Shown: positions 8,084 to 16,594, counted from the first letter of the stretch. The stretch is 32,239 nt of DNA from Alphaproteobacteria bacterium (GCA_015654635.1 JAATGP010000051.1:1-32239), one strand, 5' to 3'. Numbers and translations: made by a program. The notes: a model not told the origin generated them from the sequence alone.

Positions 8084-9159
8084 ACGCACTGGGACAGCGG
8101 ATTGCCGAATTGATTGCGGGCCAGGGGCCCATTTCCGTTGCTCAGTTCATGACGCTCTGCCAGTTCGATCCGCATGGCGGCTCCTATACGGCGCGCCAAA
8201 CCATCGGCCGCGATTTCATCACCGCTCCGGAAGTCAGCCAAAGCTTTGGCGAAATGCTGGGTCTGTGGGTGGCGCAGACATGGCATGACCAGGGTCGCCC
8301 CGAAAATCCCCGCCTTGTCGAGCTTGGCCCCGGACGCGGAACCTTGATGGCCGATGCCGTGCGCGCTCTCGCCGCCGCCGCGCCGCACTTCCTGCACGAT
8401 GTGGAAATAGTACTGGTGGAGGCTAGTCCGGCCCTCACTGCGACCCAGAAAGAAAAGCTCAGCCACGTTGCCGCCGACATCCGTTGGCAGGAAGGCTTCG
8501 ACGACAGCCTGACTGACCGGCCGCTCTATGTCATTGCCAACGAATTCTTCGATTGCCTTCCCATCCGCCAATTCATCAAGACGCAGCGCGGCTGGTGCGA
8601 GCGTATGGTAGGCCTGCAAAATGGTGCGCCGGCCTTTGTTTTGGCGCCCGGCCCCACGGCGGTCGCGCCGGTAAATGGCGAGGGCGCGCCGCTCGGCGGC
8701 GTCTATGAGAGTGCACCTGCGGCAACAGCCTTTGCCCAGGAAATCGCGCGCGCAGTATCCGTCCATGGCGGCGGTGCGCTGTTTATCGACTACGGCTATG
8801 GCGAGACGGCCTTCGGAGAGACTTTGCAGGCAATCGCAGACGGCAAATTTGCCGAAATCTTGGCCGAGCCGGGACAAAGCGATCTGTCGGCTCACGTTGA
8901 TTTTGGCGCCATCAAACGCGCTGTGGTGGACGCGGGTGCAGTGGCTTACGGCCCTATTACCCAATGCAATTTTCTCGCCGATCTCGGCATTGGCGAGCGC
9001 GGCGAGCGCCTGATCGTCGCCAACCCGCTTCAAGCACGCGAGATCGCGGCCGCCATCGACCGTCTGGTCAATCCGGCATTGATGGGCGAGATTTTTAAGG
9101 TGCTGGCACTGGCGCCCAAAACTGCGCCACAAGTACCGGGATTTGGTTTCGATACCTAA
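8080..9159 (+). CDS. NDUFAF7/MidA-family class I SAM-dependent methyltransferase
   Basis: Homologue of mitochondrial NDUFAF7 (MidA), the arginine methyltransferase that modifies a complex I subunit; the bacterial target is presumed to be related but is not proven. It has 359 residues from GTG 8080. That start overlaps the lgt stop as GTGA and has GAAGG about ten bases upstream; a TTG at 8047 is possible but lacks support. Seen: the family opening GPISVAQFMTLCQFDPHGGSY, the SAM-binding motif ELGPGRGTLMAD at about 81-92, and IANEFFDCLPIRQF at about 152, both diagnostic. The lgt - NDUFAF7 - pgeF order is common in alphaproteobacteria. Confidence 0.92.
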   Translation: MNALGQRIAELIAGQGPISVAQFMTLCQFDPHGGSYTARQTIGRDFITAPEVSQSFGEMLGLWVAQTWHDQGRPENPRLVELGPGRGTLMADAVRALAAAAPHFLHDVEIVLVEASPALTATQKEKLSHVAADIRWQEGFDDSLTDRPLYVIANEFFDCLPIRQFIKTQRGWCERMVGLQNGAPAFVLAPGPTAVAPVNGEGAPLGGVYESAPAATAFAQEIARAVSVHGGGALFIDYGYGETAFGETLQAIADGKFAEILAEPGQSDLSAHVDFGAIKRAVVDAGAVAYGPITQCNFLADLGIGERGERLIVANPLQAREIAAAIDRLVNPALMGEIFKVLALAPKTAPQVPGFGFDT

Positions 9160-9172
9160 TGCAGTGCGCACC

Positions 9173-9931
9173 ATGCTGATTTTGAAAGCCAAAACGCTCG
9201 CCCCCATCGACCATGGTTTTTTTGGCCGGCCGGGCGGGATTTCCACGGGCGTCTATGCTGGCCTCAATTGCGGACCGGGCTCTGGCGACCTGCGGGACCA
9301 TGTGATCGAAAACCGCCGCCGCGCGACAGCCCTCTTGGGCGGGCCGCAACTTGTTACCCTGTATCAGGTGCACAGTGCCGACGCGGTGACTGTGGCGGAA
9401 CCTTGGGACCTTGGTGCAGCACCGCATGCTGATGCGATGGTGACGGCAGTCCCCGGCATTGCGCTGGGAATTCTCACCGCCGATTGCGCGCCTGTGCTGC
9501 TCGCAGATAGCAAAGCTGGCATCATCGGTGCAGCCCACGCCGGGTGGAAAGGCGCCCTCGCCGGCGTGACCGACAGTGTGGTTGCTGCGATGGAACAACT
9601 CGGTGCCGAACGCCGCAACATCACAGCCGCTATCGGCCCTTGCATCGCGCAGCGAAGCTATGAAGTCGATGGTAGTTTCCGCGATCGCTTTGTGACAGCG
9701 GCGGAAAGCAACGATGCGTTTTTTATCGCCGGTGAACGCGCGGGTCATTTCCGTTTTGCCCTCGAAGATTATGTCGCTGCGCGTCTCGAGAACGCCGGAA
9801 TTGCCACGGTGGAGAAATTGTCCGCCGACACGTATGGCGCAGAGGACAAATTCTTCAGTTTCCGGCGTGCGACGCATAGGGGCGAGTCTGATTACGGCCG
9901 CGACCTTTCGGCTATCGTCCTCAAAGCTTAG
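9173..9931 (+). CDS. pgeF: Peptidoglycan editing factor PgeF (YfiH/LACC1 family)
   Basis: Multicopper-oxidase-like fold protein that in E. coli removes muropeptides with wrong N-terminal amino acids; relatives act as purine nucleoside phosphorylase/deaminases. It has 252 residues from ATG 9173, since the earlier TTG at 9143 lies inside the previous gene. The metal-site residues are in place: His67 in YQVHSAD, Cys105 in TADCAPVLL and His122 in AAHAGWKG, followed by the IGPCI motif. It lies 13 bases after the methyltransferase stop with no strong ribosome binding site, so it is probably translated by coupling. Confidence 0.94.
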   Translation: MLILKAKTLAPIDHGFFGRPGGISTGVYAGLNCGPGSGDLRDHVIENRRRATALLGGPQLVTLYQVHSADAVTVAEPWDLGAAPHADAMVTAVPGIALGILTADCAPVLLADSKAGIIGAAHAGWKGALAGVTDSVVAAMEQLGAERRNITAAIGPCIAQRSYEVDGSFRDRFVTAAESNDAFFIAGERAGHFRFALEDYVAARLENAGIATVEKLSADTYGAEDKFFSFRRATHRGESDYGRDLSAIVLKA

Positions 9932-10167
9932 GCGGTTTTTCCGGTGCAGATAATGGCCGGATTGAGGCTGCGTGGAGTGCTTTTTGCGATTCGCGCTCTT
10001 GCAAGGCCAATTGTGGCAAGGAACATTACGATTTATCCGCGCACGGCAAGTCGACCATTATTACAGTGCGCGAAAATGGCCAATCGGTGAGATTCGGGTT
10101 TACCCACCCCCCTGCCCTTGCTAAAAGCCCGGTCATCAACACGTCACAAAAAAGGGGTGCGCGGGCC

Positions 10168-11130
10168 ATGGTCGAGAGCAATGCGGCTCAGGGCATGAAG
10201 TTGCTCTCCGGCAATTCTAATCGCGCCCTGGCCGAGGCTATTGGCCAATATCTGAAAATCCCAACGACCAAGGCCGCTGTCCGCCGTTTTGCGGATTTGG
10301 AAATATTCGTTGAGATCCAGGAAAACGTCCGCGGCGAGGATATGTTCGTCATTCAATCGACGAGCTTTCCGGCCAACGACAATCTGATGGAACTGCTCAT
10401 CATGATCGATGCGTTGCGCCGCGCTTCGGCCCGCCGCATCACCGCCGTGATCCCCTATTTCGGCTATGCCCGCCAGGATCGCAAAGTGGGGCCGCGCACA
10501 CCGATTTCCGCCAAGCTGGTCGCCAACATCATTACCGAAGCGGGCGCCAGCCGGGTGCTCACCGTCGATCTGCATGCCGGGCAAATCCAGGGCTTCTTCG
10601 ATATCCCGACCGACAATCTTTATGCCCAGCCCGTGATCGTGAAAGATATCACCGACGCGCTTGGCCATGGCAATCATCTGATGGTGGTTTCGCCGGATGT
10701 GGGCGGTGTGGTGCGTGCACGTGGTCTTGCCAAGCGCATCGGCGCAGATCTGGCTATCGTCGATAAGCGCCGCGAACGCGCGGGCGAATCCGAAGTGATG
10801 AATATCATCGGCAGTCCTGCCGGGCGCTCCTGCATTCTGATCGATGACATCATCGATTCGGGTGGTACCATCTGCAACGCTGCCGAGGCCCTGCTGAAAG
10901 CCGGAGCCAAAGAAGTTTGCGCCTATGCCACGCATGGCGTTTTGTCGGGTGGCGCGGTGGCGCGCATTCAGAACTCGGCGCTGAAATCACTGGTGATCAC
11001 CGATTCCATCGCGGCGACACCCGAGGTGATGAAATGTTCGAACATCCGGCGCATCTCCATCGCCCCCCTGATCGGCGAAGCCATGCGTCGCATCAGCATG
11101 GAAGCAAGCGTCTCGAGTCTGTTCGACTAA
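10168..11130 (+). CDS. prs: Ribose-phosphate pyrophosphokinase
   Basis: Makes PRPP from ribose-5-phosphate and ATP for nucleotide, His and Trp synthesis. It has 320 residues from ATG 10168, close to the family norm; the frame opens at 10066, but homologues begin at or near MKLLSGNSN, and AAAGGGG lies about ten bases before 10168. Seen: [20 protein letters not shown], the ATP-binding region [22 protein letters not shown], and the PRPP-binding loop [12 protein letters not shown] at about 222-233. The upstream 236-base gap holds no gene and no clear promoter; a TTGTGG-N17-TATCCG at 10011-10039 is only a weak candidate. PRPP is also the co-substrate of Apt encoded at 19414-19941. Confidence 0.97.
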   Translation: MVESNAAQGMKLLSGNSNRALAEAIGQYLKIPTTKAAVRRFADLEIFVEIQENVRGEDMFVIQSTSFPANDNLMELLIMIDALRRASARRITAVIPYFGYARQDRKVGPRTPISAKLVANIITEAGASRVLTVDLHAGQIQGFFDIPTDNLYAQPVIVKDITDALGHGNHLMVVSPDVGGVVRARGLAKRIGADLAIVDKRRERAGESEVMNIIGSPAGRSCILIDDIIDSGGTICNAAEALLKAGAKEVCAYATHGVLSGGAVARIQNSALKSLVITDSIAATPEVMKCSNIRRISIAPLIGEAMRRISMEASVSSLFD

Positions 11131-11153
11131 GCGTAACGTTCAGAAAATCCGCT

Positions 11154-11181
11154 TTGACAAGCACCACGCTGTCCTTAGGGT
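11154..11181 (+). promoter_or_regulatory. Probable sigma-70-type promoter for the LCM-type methyltransferase
   Basis: A perfect -35 box TTGACA at 11154-11159 is followed, after 16 bases, by TAGGGT at 11176-11181, which keeps the first two and last positions of TATAAT. It lies 23 bases after the prs stop and 29 bases before the next ATG, suggesting that gene is not simply read through from prs. Confidence 0.5.
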
Positions 11182-11210
11182 GACGCGCGCAACGTTTTCC
11201 GCGATACAAA

Positions 11211-12059
11211 ATGCAAGATCGCCAATCCAGCCGGACTGCTCTAGGCGTAGCCTATATTAGAGCTGCCCATCAGATTCTGGACAATCAGCCCTTGCTCTTT
11301 CCCGATCCGATTGCCCTTAAGCTTTTGGGTTCGGACGCGGCCGATGCCATCCACGGCATGGTTGAGCGTCATCAGAACCCCTATGGAAAGGGCCTGCGCA
11401 GTCATATCTGCCTGCGCTCGCGTTTTGCTGAGGATAAGCTTGCCGAGGAGGTTCGCAGGGGCGCGCGCTGGTATGTGCTGGTGGGCGCAGGCTTTGACAC
11501 CTTTGCCTACCGCCAGCCGGTTTGGGCCAAAGCTCTTAACATTGTCGAAATTGATCACCCCGCCACACAACAGGCCAAACGGCAAATGTTGGCGGCGGCG
11601 AAGTTGGCGCTGCCAGACAACCTTTCTTTCGCCAGCGTCGATTTCGCAGCCGAAAGTCTCACCGATGTGCTGGGACGGCTTGGCATCCCAGCCACGGAGG
11701 GCGTCTACTTTTCGTGGCTTGGCGTTACCATGTATTTGAGCGAGGAAGCGATTGGGAACAGCCTTTCGGCTATGGCCGGTGTCTCGCGGCGCTCATCCAT
11801 AACATTTTCTTTTCGGCAGCCCCCAGACCCTTCCGTACCCGCCGATACCTTCCTTGACAGCAAGGTTGAGGCCATGGGCGAACCATTTGTCAGCAGCTTC
11901 AGCGAGGAAGCCATTGCGGCGGCATTGCTAAAATGTGGTTTTGGCACGGCTGATTTTCTGACTCCCGAAAAGGCCGCCGAACGCTATTACCGGCCGCTGC
12001 GCGAAGATCTTCCGCCACCACGCCGCACCACCATCGTGCACGCCTCCAAGAGCGCCTGA
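11211..12059 (+). CDS. Class I SAM-dependent methyltransferase, leucine carboxyl methyltransferase family
   Basis: Protein of 282 residues of the LCM/Ppm1-like family that is widespread in bacteria with mostly unknown substrates. Seen: the opening SSRTALGVAYIRAAHQ, a characteristic RSRFAED segment at about 69, the SAM-binding motif YVLVGAGFDTFAYR at about 87-100, the acidic strand IVEIDHP at about 115, and WLGVTMYLSEEAI, the family's post-IV motif. It lacks an obvious Shine-Dalgarno sequence before ATG 11211. It sits between prs and rplY, which are often closer neighbours in this class, so it may belong to an inserted block. No natural-product cluster surrounds it, and its substrate cannot be inferred. 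Confidence 0.88.
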   Translation: MQDRQSSRTALGVAYIRAAHQILDNQPLLFPDPIALKLLGSDAADAIHGMVERHQNPYGKGLRSHICLRSRFAEDKLAEEVRRGARWYVLVGAGFDTFAYRQPVWAKALNIVEIDHPATQQAKRQMLAAAKLALPDNLSFASVDFAAESLTDVLGRLGIPATEGVYFSWLGVTMYLSEEAIGNSLSAMAGVSRRSSITFSFRQPPDPSVPADTFLDSKVEAMGEPFVSSFSEEAIAAALLKCGFGTADFLTPEKAAERYYRPLREDLPPPRRTTIVHASKSA

Positions 12060-12089
12060 ACGGCCCGCGGCGGACCGATCGCGATAACC

Positions 12090-12117
12090 GTGACAGGTCT
12101 TCGCGTTTGGTCATAAT
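12090..12117 (+). promoter_or_regulatory. Probable promoter giving a leaderless mRNA for the YjbR-family gene
   Basis: GTGACA at 12090-12095 and CATAAT at 12112-12117 each match the sigma-70 boxes at five of six positions and are 16 bases apart. Six bases separate the -10 box from the ATG at 12124, so transcription is expected to begin at or within a base of the start codon. No ribosome binding site precedes the ATG. Confidence 0.55.
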
Positions 12118-12123
12118 GCGACG

Positions 12124-12462
12124 ATGGCCACAATAGATGACGTGCGCAAAATCGCGTTGGGGTTCGATGGGGTTCAGGAAGTCGACCACCATGCCCGGCC
12201 CGCCTTCCGCACCAAGACACGGATCTTCGCCGTCATCCGGAGCGATGGGCTTTGGCTTCATCTGCCCCCGGAACGCAAGGAGTTCCTCTTCGCGGCAGAT
12301 TCCGACACCTTCGTTCGTTTTATGGGGGGCAAGACACCCGAACTGCTGGTGCAGCTCGCAGTCATCAGCCAGACGGAAATGGCAGGGCTTCTGCAAGAAG
12401 CCTTGGACGCAGCCCGGCCCCAAAAACGTGTATCCTCGCCGAAGAATCGAGGAATGCGATGA
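12124..12462 (+). CDS. MmcQ/YjbR family protein
   Basis: Small protein of 112 residues of the CyaY-like YjbR fold, often labelled DNA-binding on structural grounds; a cellular role is not established. Seen: TIDDVRKIALGFDGVQEVDH, FRTKTRIFAVI and LWLHLPPERKEFLF, the three conserved blocks of the family. The C-terminal Lys/Arg-rich tail is short. The ATG directly follows a promoter-like pair of boxes (12090-12117), suggesting a leaderless transcript. Its stop overlaps the next gene's ATG as ATGA, so the two are probably translated together. Confidence 0.85.
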   Translation: MATIDDVRKIALGFDGVQEVDHHARPAFRTKTRIFAVIRSDGLWLHLPPERKEFLFAADSDTFVRFMGGKTPELLVQLAVISQTEMAGLLQEALDAARPQKRVSSPKNRGMR

Positions 12463-13517
12463 CCGATCCGGATTTTGAAGCGCCGCATGGCACCATCCCC
12501 CACCAGCCTTCGCCCGATGCGGTGTTCGTGCGCCGGGCCCTGCTGGGCGGCTTGGTGGTGGGACTGCTCTTGGCCCTTTGGCAAGTCTCGCTGGTCTTGA
12601 TCCTGACTTTCGGCGGCATCGTGGTGGCAGTGGCTTTGCGCAACATTGCGGGGCCTTTGGGCCGCTGGTTGCGCGTGCCCGATCAGATAGCCCTGCTGAT
12701 CACCGTGCTGGATGTTGGATTCATTGCCCTCGGTTTCTTCTATTTTTTTGGTGCCATGGCGGGCCACCAGTTCTCGGCCCTGATCGACAGGCTGCCCCAG
12801 ACCGTGCAATCGGCCAAAGGGTGGCTCGGCGAATCGCTCCTCGGCCGCCAAATCCTTGGAGCGCTCGACACCAGCGGCAATGCGGCCGAGCGGCTGTCCG
12901 CGGCTCTGCCCGTGGCGGGCGGCATCCTGGGTGGGCTCGGCGAAGCCTTGTTGATGATCGTGGTGGGGATTTATCTGGCCGCCGATCCGGCGGCGTATGT
13001 CAACGGTATGCTGCATCTGGTGCCGCCCCGGCGGCGCATGCGGACTCGCCAAATTCTGGACGCGGTAGGCTTAGCCCTACAAAAGTGGCTATTTGGCATG
13101 ACGCTCGACATGCTACTTCTAGGGGTAATGACCTTCATTGGGCTTTGGGCCATCGGCGTACCGCTGCCCTTCGCGTTAGCCGTCCTCTCCGGTATTGCCG
13201 TCTTCGTGCCCTATATCGGGCCGGCGATTGCAACGATTCCGGGGCTTTTGCTCGCTTTCAGCGTTAAGCCGGTCCTGGCGCTCTATGCGGCTGCGGTCTA
13301 TGCGGTGGTCCTGACCATCGAGGCTTATGTCAGCCAGCCCATGCTGCAGCGTTGGGCGGTATCTTTGCCCGCCATCTTCAACCTTTTGGCGATCCTGGTT
13401 TTTGCACCGCTGTTCGGCATTTGGGGCGCTATTCTGGCGACCCCCTTGTCGGTGGCACTCTGGGTCCTGGTGCAGAAGATTTACATCGAGGATGTGCTGG
13501 AAGACAGGAAGCGCTGA
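12459..13517 (+). CDS. AI-2E family transporter (PerM-type permease)
   Basis: Inner-membrane protein of 352 residues. The family name comes from TqsA, an autoinducer-2 exporter, but members also include Na+/H+ antiporters and PerM, so the substrate here is open. The true start is ATG 12459, with GAGGA five bases upstream and a four-base overlap with the YjbR-family gene; the frame is open back to 12252. Seen: a cytoplasmic N-terminus, hydrophobic segments at about 26-66 and 70-100, a hydrophilic section with LPQTVQSAKGWL, GLGEALLMIVVGIYLA, and the C-terminal conserved half with PYIGPAIATIPGLLLA and EAYVSQPMLQRWAVSLP. It ends 469 bases before rplY. Confidence 0.9.
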   Translation: MTDPDFEAPHGTIPHQPSPDAVFVRRALLGGLVVGLLLALWQVSLVLILTFGGIVVAVALRNIAGPLGRWLRVPDQIALLITVLDVGFIALGFFYFFGAMAGHQFSALIDRLPQTVQSAKGWLGESLLGRQILGALDTSGNAAERLSAALPVAGGILGGLGEALLMIVVGIYLAADPAAYVNGMLHLVPPRRRMRTRQILDAVGLALQKWLFGMTLDMLLLGVMTFIGLWAIGVPLPFALAVLSGIAVFVPYIGPAIATIPGLLLAFSVKPVLALYAAAVYAVVLTIEAYVSQPMLQRWAVSLPAIFNLLAILVFAPLFGIWGAILATPLSVALWVLVQKIYIEDVLEDRKR

Positions 13518-13986
13518 CGGCCAATGCCGCTATCTTGAATCTACCAGCGCTATTTCCCACATAATAAGGATAAGGGCTGTTTGATATTGTTGGTATAACG
13601 GCGCCATGGGAATAGCGCGAAGGCGGAGCGTTGCCCCACTTCCGCGAAAACAAAATCATCTGAACAATTATCGTGCTGAATTTTAGACAGTTCGGCAGTC
13701 TTATGCCTTTAAGGACATTCGTACCGGACAGGCATTTGCCCCCTCTCCTCTCCCCACATCCTCCGAAAATCGACAAACAATGATCAAGGGCTTGTGGATT
13801 TAGCTTCTGCGAGGGCTAGCGTTAGATGCGTGGCACCGGGCTATCGCCTTAAGCGATTGACGATCGCGCGGCCTTTTGTGGAGTCCGGTTGCATGCAGCG
13901 CCCCGTTCCGCTACAAGCCTGCGCTTTGCGGCCGTGCGTGCCTTTGGGCTCCGCGTGATCGACAAGAATATCAAGGACTTAGCGAT
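13518..13986 (+). other. Intergenic region and leader before rplY
   Basis: No gene is supported in these 469 bases. Inverted arms GCGCTATTTCCCA at 13547-13559 and TGGGAATAGCGC at 13607-13618 flank a 47-base AT-richer centre containing TATAAC at 13594-13599. A TTGACG at 13857-13862 is a reasonable -35 box, but no good -10 follows at the right distance. An AAGGA about ten bases before ATG 13987 is the rplY ribosome binding site. I found no tRNA here. Confidence 0.5.
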
Positions 13987-14745
13987 ATGCGCGAAATTCA
14001 GGAACTCACCATTACGCCGCGTCCGGGCACCGGCAAGGGCCCGTCCTACCAGACCCGCGTGTTGGGCAATATCCCGGCCATTGTCTATGGCGGCTCCAGC
14101 GACCCGGAACCGGTTGCGGTAAACGCCCACACTATCAGTCTGGCCGTGGAAAAGGGCTCGTTCATGACGACCCTTTTGAAGCTCAACGACGGTTCGAAGG
14201 TGACCCGCGTAATCCCGCGTGCGCTGCAGCTCGATCCGGTCACCGATCGCCCGGTTCATGTGGACTTTATGCGTCTGGAAGAGGGCGCCACGGTGCGCCT
14301 CGACATTCCGGTGCACTTTAAGGGCATGGAAGTCTCTCCCGGCATCAAGAAGGGCGGCGTTTTGAATATCGTGCGCCATTCGGTTGAGCTGATCTGCCCG
14401 GCGGAAAACATCCCGCTCTTCATCGAAGCCGATGTCTCGACCATGGACGTGCGCGGCTCGTTGATGCTGTCAGGGATTGCCCTTCCGGAAGGTGTGAAGC
14501 CGACCTCCAAATTCCGCGAAGCTACCATCTGCTCGATCGTGGCGCCGACCTCCATGCGCGACGAAGCACGTGCCGCCGCCTCGGGCACACCTGCGGTCGC
14601 CGAAGCTGCGGCTGCTGCTCCGGCGGCTGCTGCAGCCGGTGCGAAGGCTCCGGCTGGCGGAGCCAAGGCGCCTGCCGCTGGTGGTGCCAAGGCTCCGGCC
14701 GCCGGTGCCAAGGCCCCGGCCGCAGCGCCCGCCAAGAAGAAGTAA
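13987..14745 (+). CDS. rplY: 50S ribosomal protein L25/general stress protein Ctc
   Basis: 5S-rRNA-binding ribosomal protein of the long (Ctc/TL5) type, 252 residues. The start at ATG 13987 has AAGGA upstream; the frame is open further back to 13876, but homologues begin with MREIQEL. Seen: an N-terminal 5S-binding domain with TGKGPSYQTR and IPAIVYGG, PRALQLDPVTDRPVHVDFM, then the C-terminal beta domain with VPVHFKGxE-like IPVHFKGMEVSPGIKKGGVL and GSLMLSGIALPEGV. The last 60 or so residues are an Ala/Pro/Gly/Lys tail with repeated GAKAPA-like units, unusually regular and probably disordered. It heads an rplY - pth - ychF translation operon. Confidence 0.95.
   Translation: MREIQELTITPRPGTGKGPSYQTRVLGNIPAIVYGGSSDPEPVAVNAHTISLAVEKGSFMTTLLKLNDGSKVTRVIPRALQLDPVTDRPVHVDFMRLEEGATVRLDIPVHFKGMEVSPGIKKGGVLNIVRHSVELICPAENIPLFIEADVSTMDVRGSLMLSGIALPEGVKPTSKFREATICSIVAPTSMRDEARAAASGTPAVAEAAAAAPAAAAAGAKAPAGGAKAPAAGGAKAPAAGAKAPAAAPAKKK
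14609..14738 (+). repeat. GAKAPA-type repeats in the L25 tail
   Basis: In-frame imperfect tandem units encode Gly-Ala-Lys-Ala-Pro-Ala with Gly/Ala spacers, at least four times, ending in Lys-Lys-Lys. The Ala/Gly codons vary between units, so this looks like an old low-complexity expansion rather than a fresh duplication. Confidence 0.7.
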
Positions 14746-14787
14746 GCCCTGGCGCCGTATCTGCGGCGCGCTTCAGGGTGACGTTTG

Positions 14788-14810
14788 GGGGCGCCTCAAG
14801 CAGGTGCCCC
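14788..14810 (+). promoter_or_regulatory. Hairpin between rplY and pth
   Basis: A 9-bp stem (14788-14796 with 14802-14810, one G-T pair) with a five-base loop CAAGC. No T-run follows, so it is not a standard terminator. It ends 16 bases before the pth ATG, close to its AAAGG, and could act as an attenuator, a processing site or an mRNA-stability element. Confidence 0.45.
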
Positions 14811-14826
14811 TTAAAGGTCCAAGTCT

Positions 14827-15477
14827 ATGGCCGATGCACCGCTTCTCATCGCCGGACTCGGCAATCCCGGTGCGCAATATGCGCGTAATCGCCACAACGT
14901 CGGCTTCATGGCCGTGGATCGTATTCACGATACCTATGGCTTTGGTCCCTGGCGTTCCAAATTCCAAGGCGAGATCGCCGACGGCAAACTCGGCGGACGC
15001 CGCACCACTTTGATCAAGCCTCAGACTTATATGAACGAGTCGGGTCTCAGCGTCGGTCCCGCGCTGCGCTTCCTAAAGCTGCTCCCATCCTGCCTCGTCG
15101 TGCTGCATGACGAAATCGATTTGGCTGCGGGCAAACTGAAGGCCAAGACCGGTGGTGGCGATGCCGGTCATAATGGTCTGCGCTCGATCACGGCCGCCCT
15201 CGGTCCCGATTATCACCGCGTGCGCATTGGTGTGGGCCATCCCGGCGGTAAGGATCGCGTCCACGGCCATGTGCTGGCCAATTTTTCTAAGGCGGATGAG
15301 GAATGGCTGATGCCCCTTTTGACGGCGATCGCCGATGCCGCTCCCCATTTCGCCGACAACGACATGGTTGGGTTCATGAATAAGGTGGCACTCCTGCTGC
15401 ATCCGCCGGAACTCAAACCAAAACCCGCCCTAAAACAAAACCCCAAAACAATCCGGAACAAAGCTGATGGGATTTAA
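14827..15477 (+). CDS. pth: Peptidyl-tRNA hydrolase
   Basis: Cytoplasmic esterase that frees tRNA from prematurely released peptidyl-tRNA. It has 216 residues. The active-site residues are where the family has them: Asn13 in GLGNPG, catalytic His23 in RNRHNVGF, Asp95 in LHDEIDL and Asn116 in GHNGLRSI (compare Asn10, His20, Asp93 and Asn114 in E. coli). PQTYMNESG and HPGGKDRVHGHVL are also present. The C-terminal 25 residues form a Lys/Pro/Asn-rich tail not needed for the fold. The stop overlaps the start of ychF by 11 bases, a pairing very common in bacteria. Confidence 0.97.
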   Translation: MADAPLLIAGLGNPGAQYARNRHNVGFMAVDRIHDTYGFGPWRSKFQGEIADGKLGGRRTTLIKPQTYMNESGLSVGPALRFLKLLPSCLVVLHDEIDLAAGKLKAKTGGGDAGHNGLRSITAALGPDYHRVRIGVGHPGGKDRVHGHVLANFSKADEEWLMPLLTAIADAAPHFADNDMVGFMNKVALLLHPPELKPKPALKQNPKTIRNKADGI

Positions 15478-16564
15478 ATGCGGCATCGTCGGCCTGCCCA
15501 ATGTTGGCAAGTCGACCCTCTTCAACGCGCTGACGCAGACCGCAGCGGCGCAAGCGGCCAACTATCCCTTCTGCACCATCGAGCCCAATGTCGGCGATGT
15601 GGCTGTGCCGGATGAACGGCTCGGAAAACTCAGCGCCATCGCCAAATCGGCGCAGATCCTGCCCACCCGCATCACCTTCGTGGACATCGCCGGTCTGGTG
15701 CGCGGTGCCTCCAAAGGCGAAGGCCTCGGCAACCAGTTCCTCGCCAATATCCGAGAAGTCGACGCCATCGTGCATGTGCTGCGCTGCTTCGTCGATGATG
15801 ATGTCACCCATGTCGAGAATCGAATCGATCCCGTGAGCGATGCCGACACTGTTGAGACCGAACTCATGCTGTCCGATCTCGACAGTTTGGAACGGCGCAT
15901 CAAGCCGCTGGAGAAAAAAGCCAATTCCGGCGAGAAGGAAGCCAAAGAACAACTCGCGCTGATGCAAAAGGCCGTAGCGCTTCTGCGCGCCGGTAAGGCC
16001 GCCCGCCAGGTTGAGTTAACCCCGGAAGAACGTGAACCCTTCCGCCAGCTGCAGCTCCTCACCGGCAAACCAGTGCTCTATGTCTGCAATGTTGAGGAAG
16101 CCTCGGCGGCCACGGGCAATGCACTATCCAAGCGCGTGGAAGAGATGGCCAAAATGCAAAGCGCCGGTGCCGTCGTAATCTCCGCCCGCATTGAAGAAGA
16201 AGTCGCTCAACTCGACGAAACAGAGCGCCTGGACTTCCTTTCCAGCCTAGGGCTCAAGGAGCCCGGCCTCAACCGCCTCATCCGCGCTGGTTATGATTTG
16301 TTGGGGCTTATCACGTTCTTCACGGTCGGTCCTAAGGAAACCCGTGCCTGGACGGTGACGCAAGGCTCCCGCGCCCCGCAAGCCGCCGGCGTCATCCACA
16401 CCGATTTCGAGCACGGCTTCATCCGCGCCGAGACCATCGCCTATGCCGATTACATCGCAGGTAACGGTGAGGCTGGCGCCCGTGAGGCTGGAAAATTCCG
16501 CCTCGAAGGCAAGGACTACATTGTAGCGGATGGGGATGTGATGCACTTTAGGTTCAATACCTGA
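15467..16564 (+). CDS. ychF: Redox-regulated ribosome-associated ATPase YchF (OLA1 family)
   Basis: P-loop protein of the Obg-related YchF/OLA1 group that prefers ATP over GTP and binds ribosomes. It has 365 residues, full length. Seen: Walker A GLPNVGKST at 9-17, the switch region with FCTIEPNVG, the G3 region FVDIAGLVRGASKGEGLGNQ, a coiled-coil insertion at about 130-190, NVEE in the position where GTPases have NKxD (the change that explains ATP preference), and the C-terminal TGS domain with AWTVTQGSRAPQAAG, IHTDFEHGFIRAE and the final YIVADGDVMHFRFN. It ends the rplY - pth - ychF run; no terminator was recognised after it. Confidence 0.97.
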   Translation: MGFKCGIVGLPNVGKSTLFNALTQTAAAQAANYPFCTIEPNVGDVAVPDERLGKLSAIAKSAQILPTRITFVDIAGLVRGASKGEGLGNQFLANIREVDAIVHVLRCFVDDDVTHVENRIDPVSDADTVETELMLSDLDSLERRIKPLEKKANSGEKEAKEQLALMQKAVALLRAGKAARQVELTPEEREPFRQLQLLTGKPVLYVCNVEEASAATGNALSKRVEEMAKMQSAGAVVISARIEEEVAQLDETERLDFLSSLGLKEPGLNRLIRAGYDLLGLITFFTVGPKETRAWTVTQGSRAPQAAGVIHTDFEHGFIRAETIAYADYIAGNGEAGAREAGKFRLEGKDYIVADGDVMHFRFNT

Positions 16565-16594
16565 GCCCAGCTCTGGTTCACCAATCACCTATTG

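Noticed and set aside
13857..13885. TTGACG as the -35 box of an rplY promoter
   Set aside because: No acceptable -10 box 16-18 bases downstream.
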